Part shown: one piece after another, positions 46,720 to 58,099 of the stretch
How positions within the stretch are numbered: position 1 is the first letter of the stretch
How the letters are laid out: each line of letters opens with the position of its first letter
Assembly: GCA_011009095.1 (NCBI GenBank)
Contig: VTPC01090587.1
Coordinates: 812,887 to 876,886, forward strand
DNA from: Ignelater luminosus
Lineage: Eukaryota > Arthropoda > Insecta > Coleoptera > Elateridae
Direction: 5' to 3'
Length of the DNA stretch: 64,000 nucleotides
Program-made: the position numbers and the translations under genes
Notes under the pieces: generated by a model
Databases searched by the model: none
What the model saw: the letters and a program-made list of their open reading frames with translations, nothing else
Told to the model about the DNA's origin: nothing

Positions 46720-48024
46720 AAGGGTTTTCCAATAAGAGGTGTTATTTTGAATAGCCCGCTATTTCGGTAGATGTCACTTTTGAAGCTATCATTTTTTGAC
46801 ATTTGACAAGTAGAAACTACGCCATTAATAAATATGGAACGATACACGCTTCAACAACGCATTGAAGTTATTAAAATTCACTATAAAAATGGTGAAAATT
46901 TGGCAGAGACGGTTCGTAAAACTCGAACATTCTTGGGTCACCGTGAAGCACCTTGTCGGACCGCAATACAGAAATTGGTGAAAAAATTCGAGCTCTTGGG
47001 ACAAGTTAGTGATGTGAAGAATAAAACCCGTGCACGTCGCTCAAGAACAGCCGAGAATATTGCTGTTGTAGCCGAAAGTGTTAAAGAAAACCCAGGTTTG
47101 TCCATTCCTCGTCGTTCTTTGGAATTAGCCATTCCACAAACGTCATTACACCGTATTTTGCATAAAAATTTGGGTCTTAAGGCTTATAAAGTCCAGTTAA
47201 CACAAGAACTCAAGCCGGCCGATCATCAACAACGTCGTGTCTTTGCTGATTGGGTCGTTGAAATGCATGAAAATGATCCAGAATTCCATCGAAAAATCAT
47301 CTTGAGTGATGAGGCCCATTTCCACCTCGGTGGCTTCGTCAACAAGCAAAATTGTCGGATCTGGGGCTCAGAAAATCCAAGAGTTATTGTTGAAAAGTCT
47401 CTCTATCCTCAACGTGTGACTGTTTGGTGCGGTTTATGGTCCGGCGGTGTCATTGGACCTTACTTTTTCGAAAATGAGGCTGGAGCAACAGTTACGGTGA
47501 CTGGATTGCGCTATCGAGAGATGATTAACGATTTTTTATGGCCGGAATTGGATGGTATTGATCTGGACAACGTTTACTTTCAACAAGACGGCGCTACGTG
47601 CCACACAAGTAACGAAACCATTGATCTTTTACGGAAAAAGTTTCCGGACCGTGTTATCTCTGGAAGAGGTGATCACAATTGGCCACCGAGATCTTGTGAT
47701 TTAACACCTTGCGACTTCTTTCTTTGGGGCCACGCGAAAGAGAAGGTCTACGCCAACAGCCCAGCGTCGATTCAAGACCTCAAAGATGGAATTCGTGAGG
47801 CTATCGAGGACATAGGGCAGCCACTTTGCGATTTGGTTATGGAAAATTTCATGAAAAGGATATTGTCCTGTAAGCGTGGTCGTGGTGGTCATTTGCCTGA
47901 TGTTATTTTCCACTATTAACGGCATACCTTCCTCTTTATAATGAAATAAACATCCGATCATTTATATTAAAAAATGGCACTTTTCTTTGAATATCAAAAT
48001 AACACCTCTTATTGGAAAACCCTT
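46720..48024 (+). mobile_element. DD41D transposon (1305 bp), apparently intact
   Basis: The terminal repeats are identical for 31 bases (AAGGGTTTTCCAATAAGAGG, then TGTTATTTTGA) and are flanked by TA at 46718-46719 and 48025-48026. One uninterrupted transposase gene fills the interior. Perfect ends plus an open frame indicate a recent insertion, in the interval between genes B and C. Confidence 0.9.
46834..47919 (+). CDS. DD41D-type (rosa-like) IS630/Tc1/mariner transposase, intact
   Basis: 361 residues from ATG at 46834 to the stop at 47919. The N-terminal 130 residues hold two helix-turn-helix regions (IEVIKIHYKNGENLAE and SIPRRSLELAIPQTSLHRIL) joined by a basic segment (KTRARRSRTAEN). The catalytic domain has Asp159 (ILSDEAHFHL), Asp252 (FQQDGATCH) and Asp294 (LTPCDFFLWG). 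There are 41 residues between the second and third, which places it in the DD41D group of Tc1/mariner, called rosa in fruit flies. The enzyme would cut and paste the element at TA sites in the nucleus. All three acidic residues and the full frame are kept, so activity is plausible. The GC content is higher than in the surrounding DNA, consistent with recent arrival. Confidence 0.9.
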   Translation: MERYTLQQRIEVIKIHYKNGENLAETVRKTRTFLGHREAPCRTAIQKLVKKFELLGQVSDVKNKTRARRSRTAENIAVVAESVKENPGLSIPRRSLELAIPQTSLHRILHKNLGLKAYKVQLTQELKPADHQQRRVFADWVVEMHENDPEFHRKIILSDEAHFHLGGFVNKQNCRIWGSENPRVIVEKSLYPQRVTVWCGLWSGGVIGPYFFENEAGATVTVTGLRYREMINDFLWPELDGIDLDNVYFQQDGATCHTSNETIDLLRKKFPDRVISGRGDHNWPPRSCDLTPCDFFLWGHAKEKVYANSPASIQDLKDGIREAIEDIGQPLCDLVMENFMKRILSCKRGRGGHLPDVIFHY

Positions 48025-48479
48025 TAGTTTTGTGTAATTAAAAATAATTACTATATTGAAAATATAAATTTGTATTTATACAATATTTTTTCTGCGATTC
48101 CTCTGCCTTCATGTAGTTCACATGTATAAAGTAATACGTGGTTTTCGCATCCATTAATAAATTTATGCCAAAATTTCGACTTATAAACACTTTGATTACA
48201 ACTGATTACAACCATACAGAGCGGTATCGCGTGTGAACGTCGCGTCGTTCGCCCGGCAATACGCAATACATTGCAGAACGATTACATGATTACTAAATTC
48301 TGACGTCACACTGGCGGCCATGCTGAATTCTCTTTTTTACCGCCAGTATTTATATTTCAAACTTATTTATTTTTTTCTTCTTTCAAAAATAAAGATTTCC
48401 ACTAAATAAAATATAAGTGACTTATTTTGATAAACAAAGTTGCTAAAAATCATTTTTCTGAGAAATTGGAATATACCCT

Positions 48480-49180
48480 ATTCTATGAAGCTAAATTGAT
48501 TCATAAATCAACTTAAATCTACTAAAATCGATTGAAATCTAATTTAAATCGGTATTATAACTTACTCAAATTGATTGTCATCACCATTATGCTATCCCAG
48601 CTGAGAAGGAATCATATTCAATAAGGAATTAATAACATAATAAAACACTCTGGTCAGTTTTTACTCTCCTTTTTCTGACTAATAAAGTTTTTTTTAACAA
48701 CTTAAAGAAGTACAGCTTTATCTGATCTTAGTAAGAAGAAATAGAAAAGGCAAAAACTGTCATGGTTATTAGAAAATGTTTAAATTTAATTATGATAATC
48801 GTTTGGGGAACTGTGTATATTATTAAGATATTTATCAATAAGTCTTTAAAACTGTAAGTAAAACTAAACTGATTAGAATTTAATTATTGGACTGATTAAA
48901 TTTATTTGCTAATTCATACAGTCAATCTATTGAATATTCTGCAAATCGACCAGATTAATTAGAATAAATTTGTCAAATAAAATGAAAACGAATTCCTTGA
49001 ATTAACTTATTCAAAAATCGATTTGATATAAATTTGTTTCTCTGAAATCGATTCTTTGAACAGATTCAATCGATTTTCTGATGCAAATGGAATTAAATTG
49101 AATCGGTTTTTACATTTACTGCTGAATCGAATCGTCTAGTACAGAAAGAAATCGATTTTTCTTGTTAAATCGATTTACGT
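48480..49180. repeat. Cluster of ATCGATT motifs in AT-rich DNA
   Basis: ATCGATT or close variants recur at about 48527, 49014, 49046, 49066, 49150 and 49165, plus several AATCGG/ATTGATT variants. Five lie within about 160 bases. No reading frame or transposon end goes with it. It may be a degenerate satellite-like array or a protein-binding cluster (ATCGAT resembles the core of insect DREF sites). Confidence 0.4.
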
Positions 49181-49284
49181 ATTACATATTATCAGAACTG
49201 GATTATTATCTGAGTGCCAAGAACGAAACTATCCCAAACAAAAACAATTATTAGAAGTACCTTATCGAACGCAGATAAATAAGC

Positions 49285-49346
49285 GGTGTGGTGTCACTAA
49301 TAAAAATAATAAATCAATATTTTTTATGAATTGTGACACCACACAG
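49285..49346. repeat. Short hairpin
   Basis: GTGTGGTGTCAC pairs with GTGACACCACAC across an AT-rich loop of about 36 bases. Possibly a minimal MITE remnant; no function can be assigned. Confidence 0.5.
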
Positions 49347-49349
49347 CAT

Positions 49350-50440
49350 TTGCTTCTCTAATGTTTCTCTTTTTCTTTTAGCCCAGGAAAAAGTGTTAAG
49401 TATCAGAACATTGAAAATGAAGATATAAAACTATTACTTCTATCTTGCAGGCTTGCAGTTATTATTATGTGCAACCACAGATGGTTGAAATATAAGAATG
49501 TTTAACAATGGTTTAACCAGAAATTGCAAATTATTGTTCACTGTACACTGCAATGTTTCTTTTCTATTTTACTTCTTTGGCCACATCGCGCGTGGGTTTC
49601 AAAAACGCCAAATCTTATTTTTTCAGTACAGATTTTCCTTTAAAAACATCTTGCTTACCTCTCTCGAGAATCTCAGCCCTTGATCAACGTATTGATCATA
49701 GTTATTTACAAAGCAGAAAATGTCCTAAAATAGCATTTTTGCGGGAAATTTCATCTTGATGTTGTTCCTCGTTTCTGGAATATTGAGAAAACGAGTGTGA
49801 TATTAACCTACAATACTTTGTTCTTCCAGCAAAAAATGCATTTTCTGATCAACATCCGCAAACAACACATGTTACTCGGTCTACGGTCTCGAGTGCTACA
49901 CTTGTCAAATTTGTTAACATAATTATTATGAATTACTATTAATGATATACTGGATTTAAAAATAATTTACTTGAGGGAGTTCATACCAAAATTATCCTTA
50001 TCCATTTACAAATCAGAATACCTAAATGAGTTGGGGAATGACTTTTCACTTAACACATGAATATTAATAAATCAGTTTATGCAGTTTGCATACAAAATTT
50101 GAAAAGTTTTATTTACAGAAAAAACTAAATATACTTATCACTAATACATGTCAAAAACAAAAACAAACAAAACACATTAAAAAGAAATAAAATGATGTAA
50201 ATTAGTATTCGAAAAACTGTTTTTTTAAACATAGGTGCCATGGTACATTGGTAATTGCTTAGACAATTGGCAAGTAATGATATCACTTATTAGCAGTTTT
50301 TCACTAACTTTACGCACATTTATGTCCTTAATATCTAGTCACTGGATTAAAAACGAAGAATTAAAATAATAAAATATTGCACCACAATTTTAAGTATGTG
50401 AACACAGATAATCGCACCAAACTTTTAAAATATTCAACAT
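49350..50440. other. 3' flank of gene C; no other gene
   Basis: AT-rich DNA. The 80 bases next to gene C's stop closely resemble the same region of gene A (10260-10321 against 50380-50442), so the duplication included at least part of the 3' UTR. A candidate poly(A) signal on the minus strand lies near 50108-50113; the counterpart for gene A is near 10112-10117. Confidence 0.4.
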
Positions 50441-50442
50441 CT

Positions 50443-51403
50443 CTATTTCATTGATTTTTTAATCCAATCTAGATATTTGGCAGCGTCTGTGAACACCACA
50501 TAATGCGAAGCATCACATTTAAATTGATTCTGTAAAGCTACACTAATGGATACCAAACCCCGCAGTTGCCACCTGGGATTCCGCGGATTTGAATTTGGTT
50601 TGGGGAATACCATACCACCACCGGAATCTCCATTACACACTGAGGTACCTACAGTACGGCAATGTATTATAAATCTGTATGCAAGATTTATATTCAAAGT
50701 GTACTTACCATTTCTAAATCCTGCGCAGTACGTATTACCAGAAGCAAATCTCGAATAGAAGTCGGGAAAAGAAAATATGCAGGTCTCTTGCGATACGACA
50801 GGCATCTTAGCTTGCATTAGTTGATCCGTTACTTTTCCCGTTTCATCAAAACCCCAACCTACCACATTTCCTGAAAACAAATGTAGATACCTACTTCAGT
50901 CTTTAATAGATTTTCATTTCGTTACTACATTTCCTTACTTTAGGCAAACTATGTTTTTATTATTGTTGTTGAATCATTATGTTATAACGTTGCTTGGTTA
51001 TTAATAGCATACATATATTGTGAAACTGTGAATTAAACTACTGTTACGTGTACAACCTATAGAAGACAAAGTCTTTGATCGAAACATCAGAGTAGTACCT
51101 ATTCTGCTTGGCTAAATACAGAGTGATTGCAATTCATTGAGGATGGTTTGAATTTCGCGCCGAAGTTTTTCACGTGGTAGGTTGGCTATAGTGTGTAAGC
51201 GTTCACAGATTAAATAAAGGTCAGATATTTCACTCCCTATTCCACCAATGTTCTCATCTTTTGTCGCTGCACATTCTGCACATTTACATTTGCAGCTCTG
51301 GGAGTTTACCACGCCTACTCTTTTACGCGAGCTTTATGAAAAGTGCATAACACGCTGTGCTGCTTGCGCAGTACATGTCGAAATAGCAAACTGTGGGAGT
51401 TGC

Positions 51404-51444
<41 letters not shown>

Positions 51445-53387
51445 AATAGAATCCACAAATTGATCCAAGTAAAATATCTGACCTTTATTTAATCTGTGAA
51501 GCGTTTAGGGTCATCCGGGGGCCAGTGTTGCCAGATTTAGTACTTTAGTGTTATCTTTAACACTATAAGGACTCATTTTATTTTTTTTAATTAAAATTTT
51601 ACGTTTACAGCACACATTTGGCAACACTGCTCCCGGCTGACCCTGAACGCTTACACACTAGAGCCAACTTACCACTTGAAAAACTTCGGCACGAAATTCA
51701 AACCATCCTCAATCAATTGCAATCACTCTGTAGCAGACTAGCTGCACATTACTTAAAATTCGGTTCTATAGCGTTCGCATTAGTTTTCTATAAATAATAG
51801 ACAGAACTAAGAGTTAACAACTATAAAGGGTACTAAATAAATCATCATTTTTGATCTCCAAAGGGATTTCAAACGTCTGTAAAAAGAGTCTTTTTACTAG
51901 TGTTAACACGTGCAAAAAGCAAGAGTTTATCAACAGAGTCAGTAAGAGTACGGTCCAACAGCATCAAGTCCAACTCTTTCGCTTAAAAAACAATAGAGTT
52001 TTACTTTTTTTGTAATAATGCAAAAGTACTGCAAAAAATGTTAATCTAATTGTTTCGCATACAGTGATGTCATAAGGTTTACGTTCAAAAGGTAGAAGTT
52101 GTGAATCCACTCAACAAGATTAATAATTATGAAAGGATTGTGGTTTGAAATATTCGTCTATTGCTTACAGATAATGTAATGCTTGTATGTACATTTTAAA
52201 ATCAGAGACACAATAGATTTTCTTGTAGTTCTCTTCACTAGAATATCAAAATAGTTGATTCACTAAGACTCAGTTTGATTTGACATTGTTGACCTTTCTA
52301 AGTTGGCTATGTGTACCTATTGCAGCTTGGTGAATCTTATTCAGAATTAGTACGCTCGTTCAAGCTTGTAACAGTCTTGTGTACCGTGGTAACACTGAGC
52401 CACCACAAGCTGTAACGATCCAAGCAAGACTCATGAAAGACACTGATGGATACCGATTTGTATTCACATCTTCTTAAAATAGGCGATCGTCACTTTGTAC
52501 AAAATAAAATACCTGTGATTGTGAGAAAGACTGATATAAATAACTCTTACGGGTATGCCAATTGTTAATGGCTTGATGAATAAGATTGATATAAGTGCAA
52601 TCTAACTTAGACAAAAGTATAATAAGTATAGGAGATATTGCCTAGATTGTACGTACCTTGTTTACTAAGAACTGTACTTAAATCAGGAGATTCTTGCCAA
52701 AGACAGACAGGTCTCACATAATCGGTGATGTCAACAGCTGCTGCAAATTTAACTACAGCAATATCGTTGCCATAGCTTTGCGGATTATATTGTGGATGCG
52801 GTATAATTTCAGATACAGTCCGATCTTGAATGCCAGGACTTGAAAACCGTTTTAAATAATATTTACCTATAAATCAGCATCAATAAACATTAAAAAATAG
52901 TGAATCTCGGAATAACCTTCTTACCTAAATAAACTACTAGATTTTCTGGATTCAAGGGTTTCTGCGATCTTCTTAGTGTAACACAATGAGCAACTGTAAT
53001 TACATGGTATGTAGATACAAGCGAAGCGCCGCATATGTAAGCTAAATCAATTCCTTTTGCATGATACAAAGCTGCATGCCATGGAAATTCTCCTTCACGG
53101 GTTACCTGACCATAAGTAATCAAAGGCCTGGGCTGCGCCTGTAAAGATTCGTCCTCAAACTTCCCATTTCCATCGTTTAACAAGAAACTTACAAGATTGC
53201 GAACATATGATAAAACGCGATTCGATAGTCCTTCATTTTGGGCTGTGTTATCATAGTAATTATAATACTGATTTTCATACTGATATGGGTTTTGATTCCG
53301 ATTCTGATATTGATTCTGATAGTTACGCTGATATTCGGGATATGAATAATAATATCGATATGTTTGCCTTTTTGTTCGGGGTTTCGT
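50443..53387 (-). CDS. Gene C: gd-like serine protease, linker and catalytic exons
   Basis: Exons 53387-53193, 53138-52925, 52866-52657, 50870-50709 and 50648-50443 encode 328 residues, in phase throughout. Exon one is a low-complexity linker rich in Tyr, Asn and Gln ([13 protein letters not shown] and similar). Next comes an activation-type segment, [19 protein letters not shown], then His in TVAHC, Asp in NDIAVVKF and Ser in NGDSGGG. The residue at position 189 is Ser, as in gene A. It ends [12 protein letters not shown]. Protease exons match gene A in number and phase, with about 70 percent identity by eye. The phase-0 acceptor at 53387 needs upstream GD-domain exons, not found up to 64 kb; they may lie beyond the window or be gene B's. 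The 54-base intron 53139-53192 is in frame and stop-free, so its retention would add 18 residues. Confidence 0.8.
51119..51730. mobile_element. 612-bp fold-back element with nested inverted repeats
   Basis: The outer arms match for about 87 bases (CAGAGTGATTGCAATT then ATTGAGGATGGTTTGAATTT), and TA lies outside both (51117-51118 and 51731-51732). Two further inverted pairs lie inside: about 51206-51236 with 51472-51503 (AATAAAGGTCAGATATTT), and about 51502-51535 with 51612-51650 (TTCAGGGTCAGCCGGGAGCA type). Pairing all three gives a branched, three-arm structure. A minus-strand 66-codon frame (51312-51112) covers the left arm; it ends [10 protein letters not shown] and is of unknown origin. 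The element is in an intron of gene C. Confidence 0.8.
51407..51443. repeat. GA microsatellite
   Basis: 37 bases of uninterrupted (GA)n in the loop of the fold-back element 51119-51730. Confidence 0.95.
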
Positions 53388-53399
53388 CTACAAGATGAA

Positions 53400-55600
53400 A
53401 ATGCTTTGTCAGACGCGGTAACACGTATTACTATCTACTGATTTTAAAAATGTATGAAATATAGATGAACAGGCTTATTACTTATAGCTGTTAAGTATAA
53501 AAAGTAAAAATGATTACCCCAAATGTCTTTCGGTCATTCAAATATGTACTTTATTTGTATGAACAAATTTTAATCTTGTTACAGAATAATTACATACCAA
53601 ATTATGTAATATATATTTCACGTAAAGAGATACATGCGTCACTCTTGTGATCCAGATGCTTCAAATCAATAAATGGCCCAACTGAAAGCTTTCTACAGGT
53701 CTTATTTTAGCGGCAGTAGGTTGACAAACAAACAATAACAAAACAATTTTTAAAAAAGTACTTATAAATTCATTTTAGAATTAACTTTTATTAATCTTAC
53801 TACTTACTTTAAAGCTAATAAACGGAATACATACATGTAATCAAATGTCAATTTGAAAATTCAAATACGTTTGACATTTTCGAAACATAACTCAAATTTA
53901 CGTGCAATCGCGTCTACTGTTTCTAGTGTTATCTTTGTCATACACCTTCTACTTAAATGGAATGCTAACGGTTCAATATGTATCTCTTTTTTCAACATAT
54001 ATTTCAAATAGGTGCGTGTTGTCGTTGATTAGAAATAAATCTGTGACGCATGTATCGCTTTTCGTGAAATAGATATTACTAAGTCTTAGTAATGGTTTTT
54101 ACAAAACGTCTTAACCACATGATAGCATAACAGTAATATTATACTGAAAACATCAGTTGATACCTAAAATCCTTTCCCATTGGCAACATACTAAAAGTGT
54201 AGTTTTTCCTCACGCCTCCCATCGTAACTATACATTGAACTATAACAAGTATCCATTAATGAATTAAGGATAATAGAAACTGAGTTTTGTCATTCCGAAT
54301 AGAGTTTAAGGCAAAGAATACAATCAATTGTTAATTCGATATATGTTTACGATAGAATAGCATACAGAAAAACCATACCGTTTCGTATTCAAGAGTCCGT
54401 ACTTATATTGCCAATGCGAAACGACTCAGAGTATCATGGAATATTTTGGATATTTTAACAGTATTTCGTTATAGCATGGTAGAATCTAGAACGTTTTGTG
54501 AAAACCATTCCTAAAAATTCTATGATTTGGTGTGGAATTTCTCTACCTCGTCGTATTTTTAAGTGATTTAAGTGTACTGCAAATGAAAATGATTATGGTA
54601 GCATAACTATCTAAAAAATCAAGAAACTTAAGGATAATCTAAGCCGATTATTCAACTACATTATGAAGTATGAGAAGTTAAAATTTAATTTAACTAATCT
54701 GATTCTATAATGAACGGATTCATACAGCAAACTCTGGTCACGTGTGGTATCTTGTATCAACTTAGCTATTATACTTTTTTAAAGATTACGTTTTCGTTAT
54801 CTAGTGCCATTGTTTTTCGTGCGCAATAATTTAATTTGATTCTTTTTGACAAAAATGAATTACAAACGATAATTCCGCTTGATTGTTATTGTAGACACGC
54901 TCTTTAGGTTACTTTTATTCATCTTTTCATATTGTTCATCAGGAACTGGGAAAGATGAAAGAAAGCAGGTTTCCTAAAAACAAATATACGTTATATCGCT
55001 TGCGGAAATACAGTTTTACAAAACATTGTTCTTGCCTACATTAAGAAACCTTTCATCCCATCTTAGCATGTATGTAGTGTAGATATTAGAATAAATACAA
55101 GTATTTAAATGTAAATAAATGCTTTTGGCCGCACAGAAACTATGTAAGTTTTGAAGTGCGTGACACAGTTCATAACCATTAATGCTTAAAACTGATAGAA
55201 ATCTAGTTCGACAATCGAAATTATTCGTTTGTTAATTTACAAAATAACCAAGCAATGAGAAATACTTTGCATCATGGCACACTATTAAAAGAAATCGAGA
55301 AATATAGTTTTTTCAAGGTTATATCAAAGACAAATGAAGTAGATCCAATTTCTTTTCAGATTATTATTCAGTCTCGAAATATGTAACTTTGTTCTATTTA
55401 ACCTACTTTGTATCTCTTATAGTTTCAGAGATGCCAATGGTGAGGCTCAAATTTGAATAACTGTAAAATCCGTTCGAAACTATCAAATACCAGAGTAAGC
55501 CATACTTTAATGATCTGTAAGTCTTAATATTTTGCAGCAGCTACATAGCAACAAAAAATGACAAAATGAAGATTTGTTTTGCCACATAATGTAAACAATA
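53400..55600. other. No gene seen upstream of gene C
   Basis: I searched the minus strand for GD-domain marks (ESPCP, WYG, NWFGEV) and found none. The linker exon of gene C must be spliced from further upstream. No transposon remnant recognised. Confidence 0.5.
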
Positions 55601-55830
55601 GTTATTTTCGATACTGGTGCGCTGTCACGTCATATTTCAGGCGTGAGGCCGGAATCTGAAGCAGGAGATTCAAGTCGAGTGCTTCAAAAAAGGCTGAGCG
55701 CCTTAAAAGTGACAGTGCACGTGTATCGAACAAAATTCTTTGTAATCGTTTACACAAAATGAGAAAAACCTTAATTTACCGTAAATGTTGAGATTAACTT
55801 TGACAGATGTCAAATTAGGTATATAAACAA
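55600..55830 (+). repeat. Dispersed repeat copy 2
   Basis: Matches 32590-32750/33724-33770 and, inverted, 61795-62010: GTGCGCTGTCACGTCATATT, TCAGGCGTGAGGC, GAACAAAATT.TTTGTAATCG, then AACTTTGACAGATGTCAAAT. It lacks the fold-back insertion and so shows the empty site. Non-coding; class unknown. Confidence 0.7.
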
Positions 55831-56526
55831 AAAACCTTACATATATTACCCCAAGAAATGAACGCATCATTATTGGAGAAAAAACAAAGTGAGTTAAAAA
55901 AAACATTTAGTTTTAAAATACTTAATAAGAGCAAGTGATAGTAATCATATGGTAACAATGAATTCATACGTGCAATGAAAAATGACCTTTTTCAGCTATT
56001 ACTTTCTGACTGCAATCTTGTGTAGCCAATATTCCCATTTCTTTGGCTCAATTCAAATTAATTCAAGATAAACTGATTCATTTGGTATAACCTGTGCTCA
56101 CAGTCTGCTATATTGTAGAAAAACTTTTTTCTTACCCAAAAAACATACAAAAGTCTCTTGATAGCAAACTAGGCTGCAGGCCCAGTCTGCATCAAATGAA
56201 TATTTTAACTTGAGTTATCCGAATTGAGTCAAAGACCAATACATAGAAGCAAAGATATTGGCTGCACAAGATTGCAGTCAGCAACTAATAGCTGAGAACT
56301 GTTGAATCCCACATAATTTCTTTTTATTGTATTTATGGCAGCAAACTTGTTACAATATGATTATTATTACTTGTTCTGTCTTACTAAACTGAATACTTCA
56401 AATCTAAATGTACCTTTATAGCTCGTTTTATGAATTATTGCATAAATACTCTAAAACACATATAAATCTGGCCGAAAGTCACCTTTTCAATAGTGATACT
56501 TTAATTTATTGGAGCATTTAGCTATA

Positions 56527-57003
56527 CAGGGTAAATAGATAACACCGACAAACTGGTAAGGTAAATTCCTAGTCACTAGACAAGTATTTTTTTTAAACGG
56601 TCTTCAACGTTGCGCACATTGTCGTTTTCGTGGTTATCTGTCAAAATATCAAGAATGTTATGAATAAAAGTTGTCGAAAATAGCCTTCCGGGTGTTCTAA
56701 ACTTACTTCCAGTTACAGGGGCTGCACTGTATAGGTGAAATACCTATTTTAAAAAGGAAAACTGCAATTCTCTATATTTTCATTACAGAGCACACCCTGT
56801 GTAATCAAAAGTAGTTTTAATATACGCAGAAGACACCTCACATAATCATAGAGCCAAGAGTTAACACGTCTGTCGGCAATTTTGAAGACCGATAACGCCA
56901 CAACTGAAAGTCGAATCAATCACAGGCTCTATTTGAAAAAATGCTTGTCCAGTCACCGAAAATTTACCCTATCGGTTTGTCGGTGTTATTTAGTTACACC
57001 TTG
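56527..57003. repeat. 477-bp MITE with about 60-bp imperfect terminal repeats
   Basis: Left end CAGGGTAAATAGATAACACC then GACAAACTGGTAAGGTAAAT. The inverted right end is CAAGGTGTAACTAAATAACA then CCGACAAACCGATAGGGTAA. TA flanks both ends (56525-56526 and 57004-57005). No transposase. Confidence 0.75.
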
Positions 57004-57358
57004 TATATTACTTTTTCGTTTATGTATGTACCTCACAAAACGATTACAAAAAATAATTAGAAAGATTTAAACGTAAAATTCATTCTTTTTCTAACTTGTC
57101 AACAGTTTAGACGATGTAACTTGTAGTTCGTTTTCAAGAAAGAGAAAGAGAGATAATAATGAATAGATTTCGTGCACAAACTTTCTTATTATAGTAATTT
57201 GTAGAAGCAATAACCTTGGCAATTAAATATATTTTTAACAGATAATAGTGAAACATGTCGTAAGTAGAGGAAAGTTGTATATTAAAAACAAAAAATTATT
57301 TTCATTTTTTATTACCACTGCTTATCTGTTTTTAATAATCCGACATGCTTATTATTAC

Positions 57359-57634
57359 TAGAGTTCCTATAATACAAGGAAGGATATTTTATAGGAGTAA
57401 GAGTTGAGAAAACCGCAGTGTCGGTATCCAAGTTTGGCCCAAAACGAATGTTTCAGAATCTAATCTCCATAACAACACACACCAAAACAACTTCAAGCAT
57501 TTAGAATAAACGTAATTGAAGGACAAAGAGATTGGTCCGTCAACTAAAAGATTCTAAACTTCGAAAGTGATTCACCAGTAATAATAATCTTGAGTTTGCT
57601 CAACTGTTAGGCATATTATGTTATAGGAACTCTA
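57359..57634. repeat. Short terminal-inverted-repeat element
   Basis: TAGAGTTCCTATAA at the left recurs inverted at the right (TTATAGGAACTCTA). The interior is unremarkable. A related sequence forms a compact hairpin at about 4344-4384 (GAGTTCCTGTATAATA with its complement). Confidence 0.5.
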
Positions 57635-57720
57635 ATTATTACATTTGCAACTAACCAAACTCTCTAAAAGTTATTCTTATTGGTTATAGTTATCAGCAAC
57701 AGCAAAAATAAATATAAACT

Positions 57721-58082
57721 AACCGATAAAAAAAATCGGCCAACTGAAATGTTTTGTAAAACCACTTTAAAAATTATTAATGTAACCAGTGATTATTATT
57801 TGATTAAAGAACCATTCACTGTTGACACAGGATGTACAAATTAGCTATTTAATACAGAATTAAATTTAATTTAAGGCAGTAACGAAAACAGTCTAAATAC
57901 GATACTTTCTTAAATAAAAACAATAATGTAATGTATTAATTTGTCTTTTTGTTTAGCAAATTTGTACATCCTGTGCCAGCAGTGAATGGTTCTTTAATCA
58001 AATAACAATCACTGGTTAAATTAATAATTTTTTAAAGTGATTTATCAAAATATTTTAGGGTGGCCCGTTTTTTTTGCTGGTC
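57721..58082. repeat. 362-bp fold-back MITE
   Basis: The arms run about 150 bases each. The best blocks are CACTTTAAAAATTATTAAT, AACCAGTGATTATTATTTGA, AAAGAACCATTCACTG and ACAGGATGTACAAATT, repeated inverted at 57956-58040. The outer ends (AACCGATAAAAAAAATCGG and ACCAGCAAAAAAAACGGG) are more diverged. No coding capacity. Confidence 0.75.
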
Positions 58083-58099
58083 AGTTTATAATCATTAAA

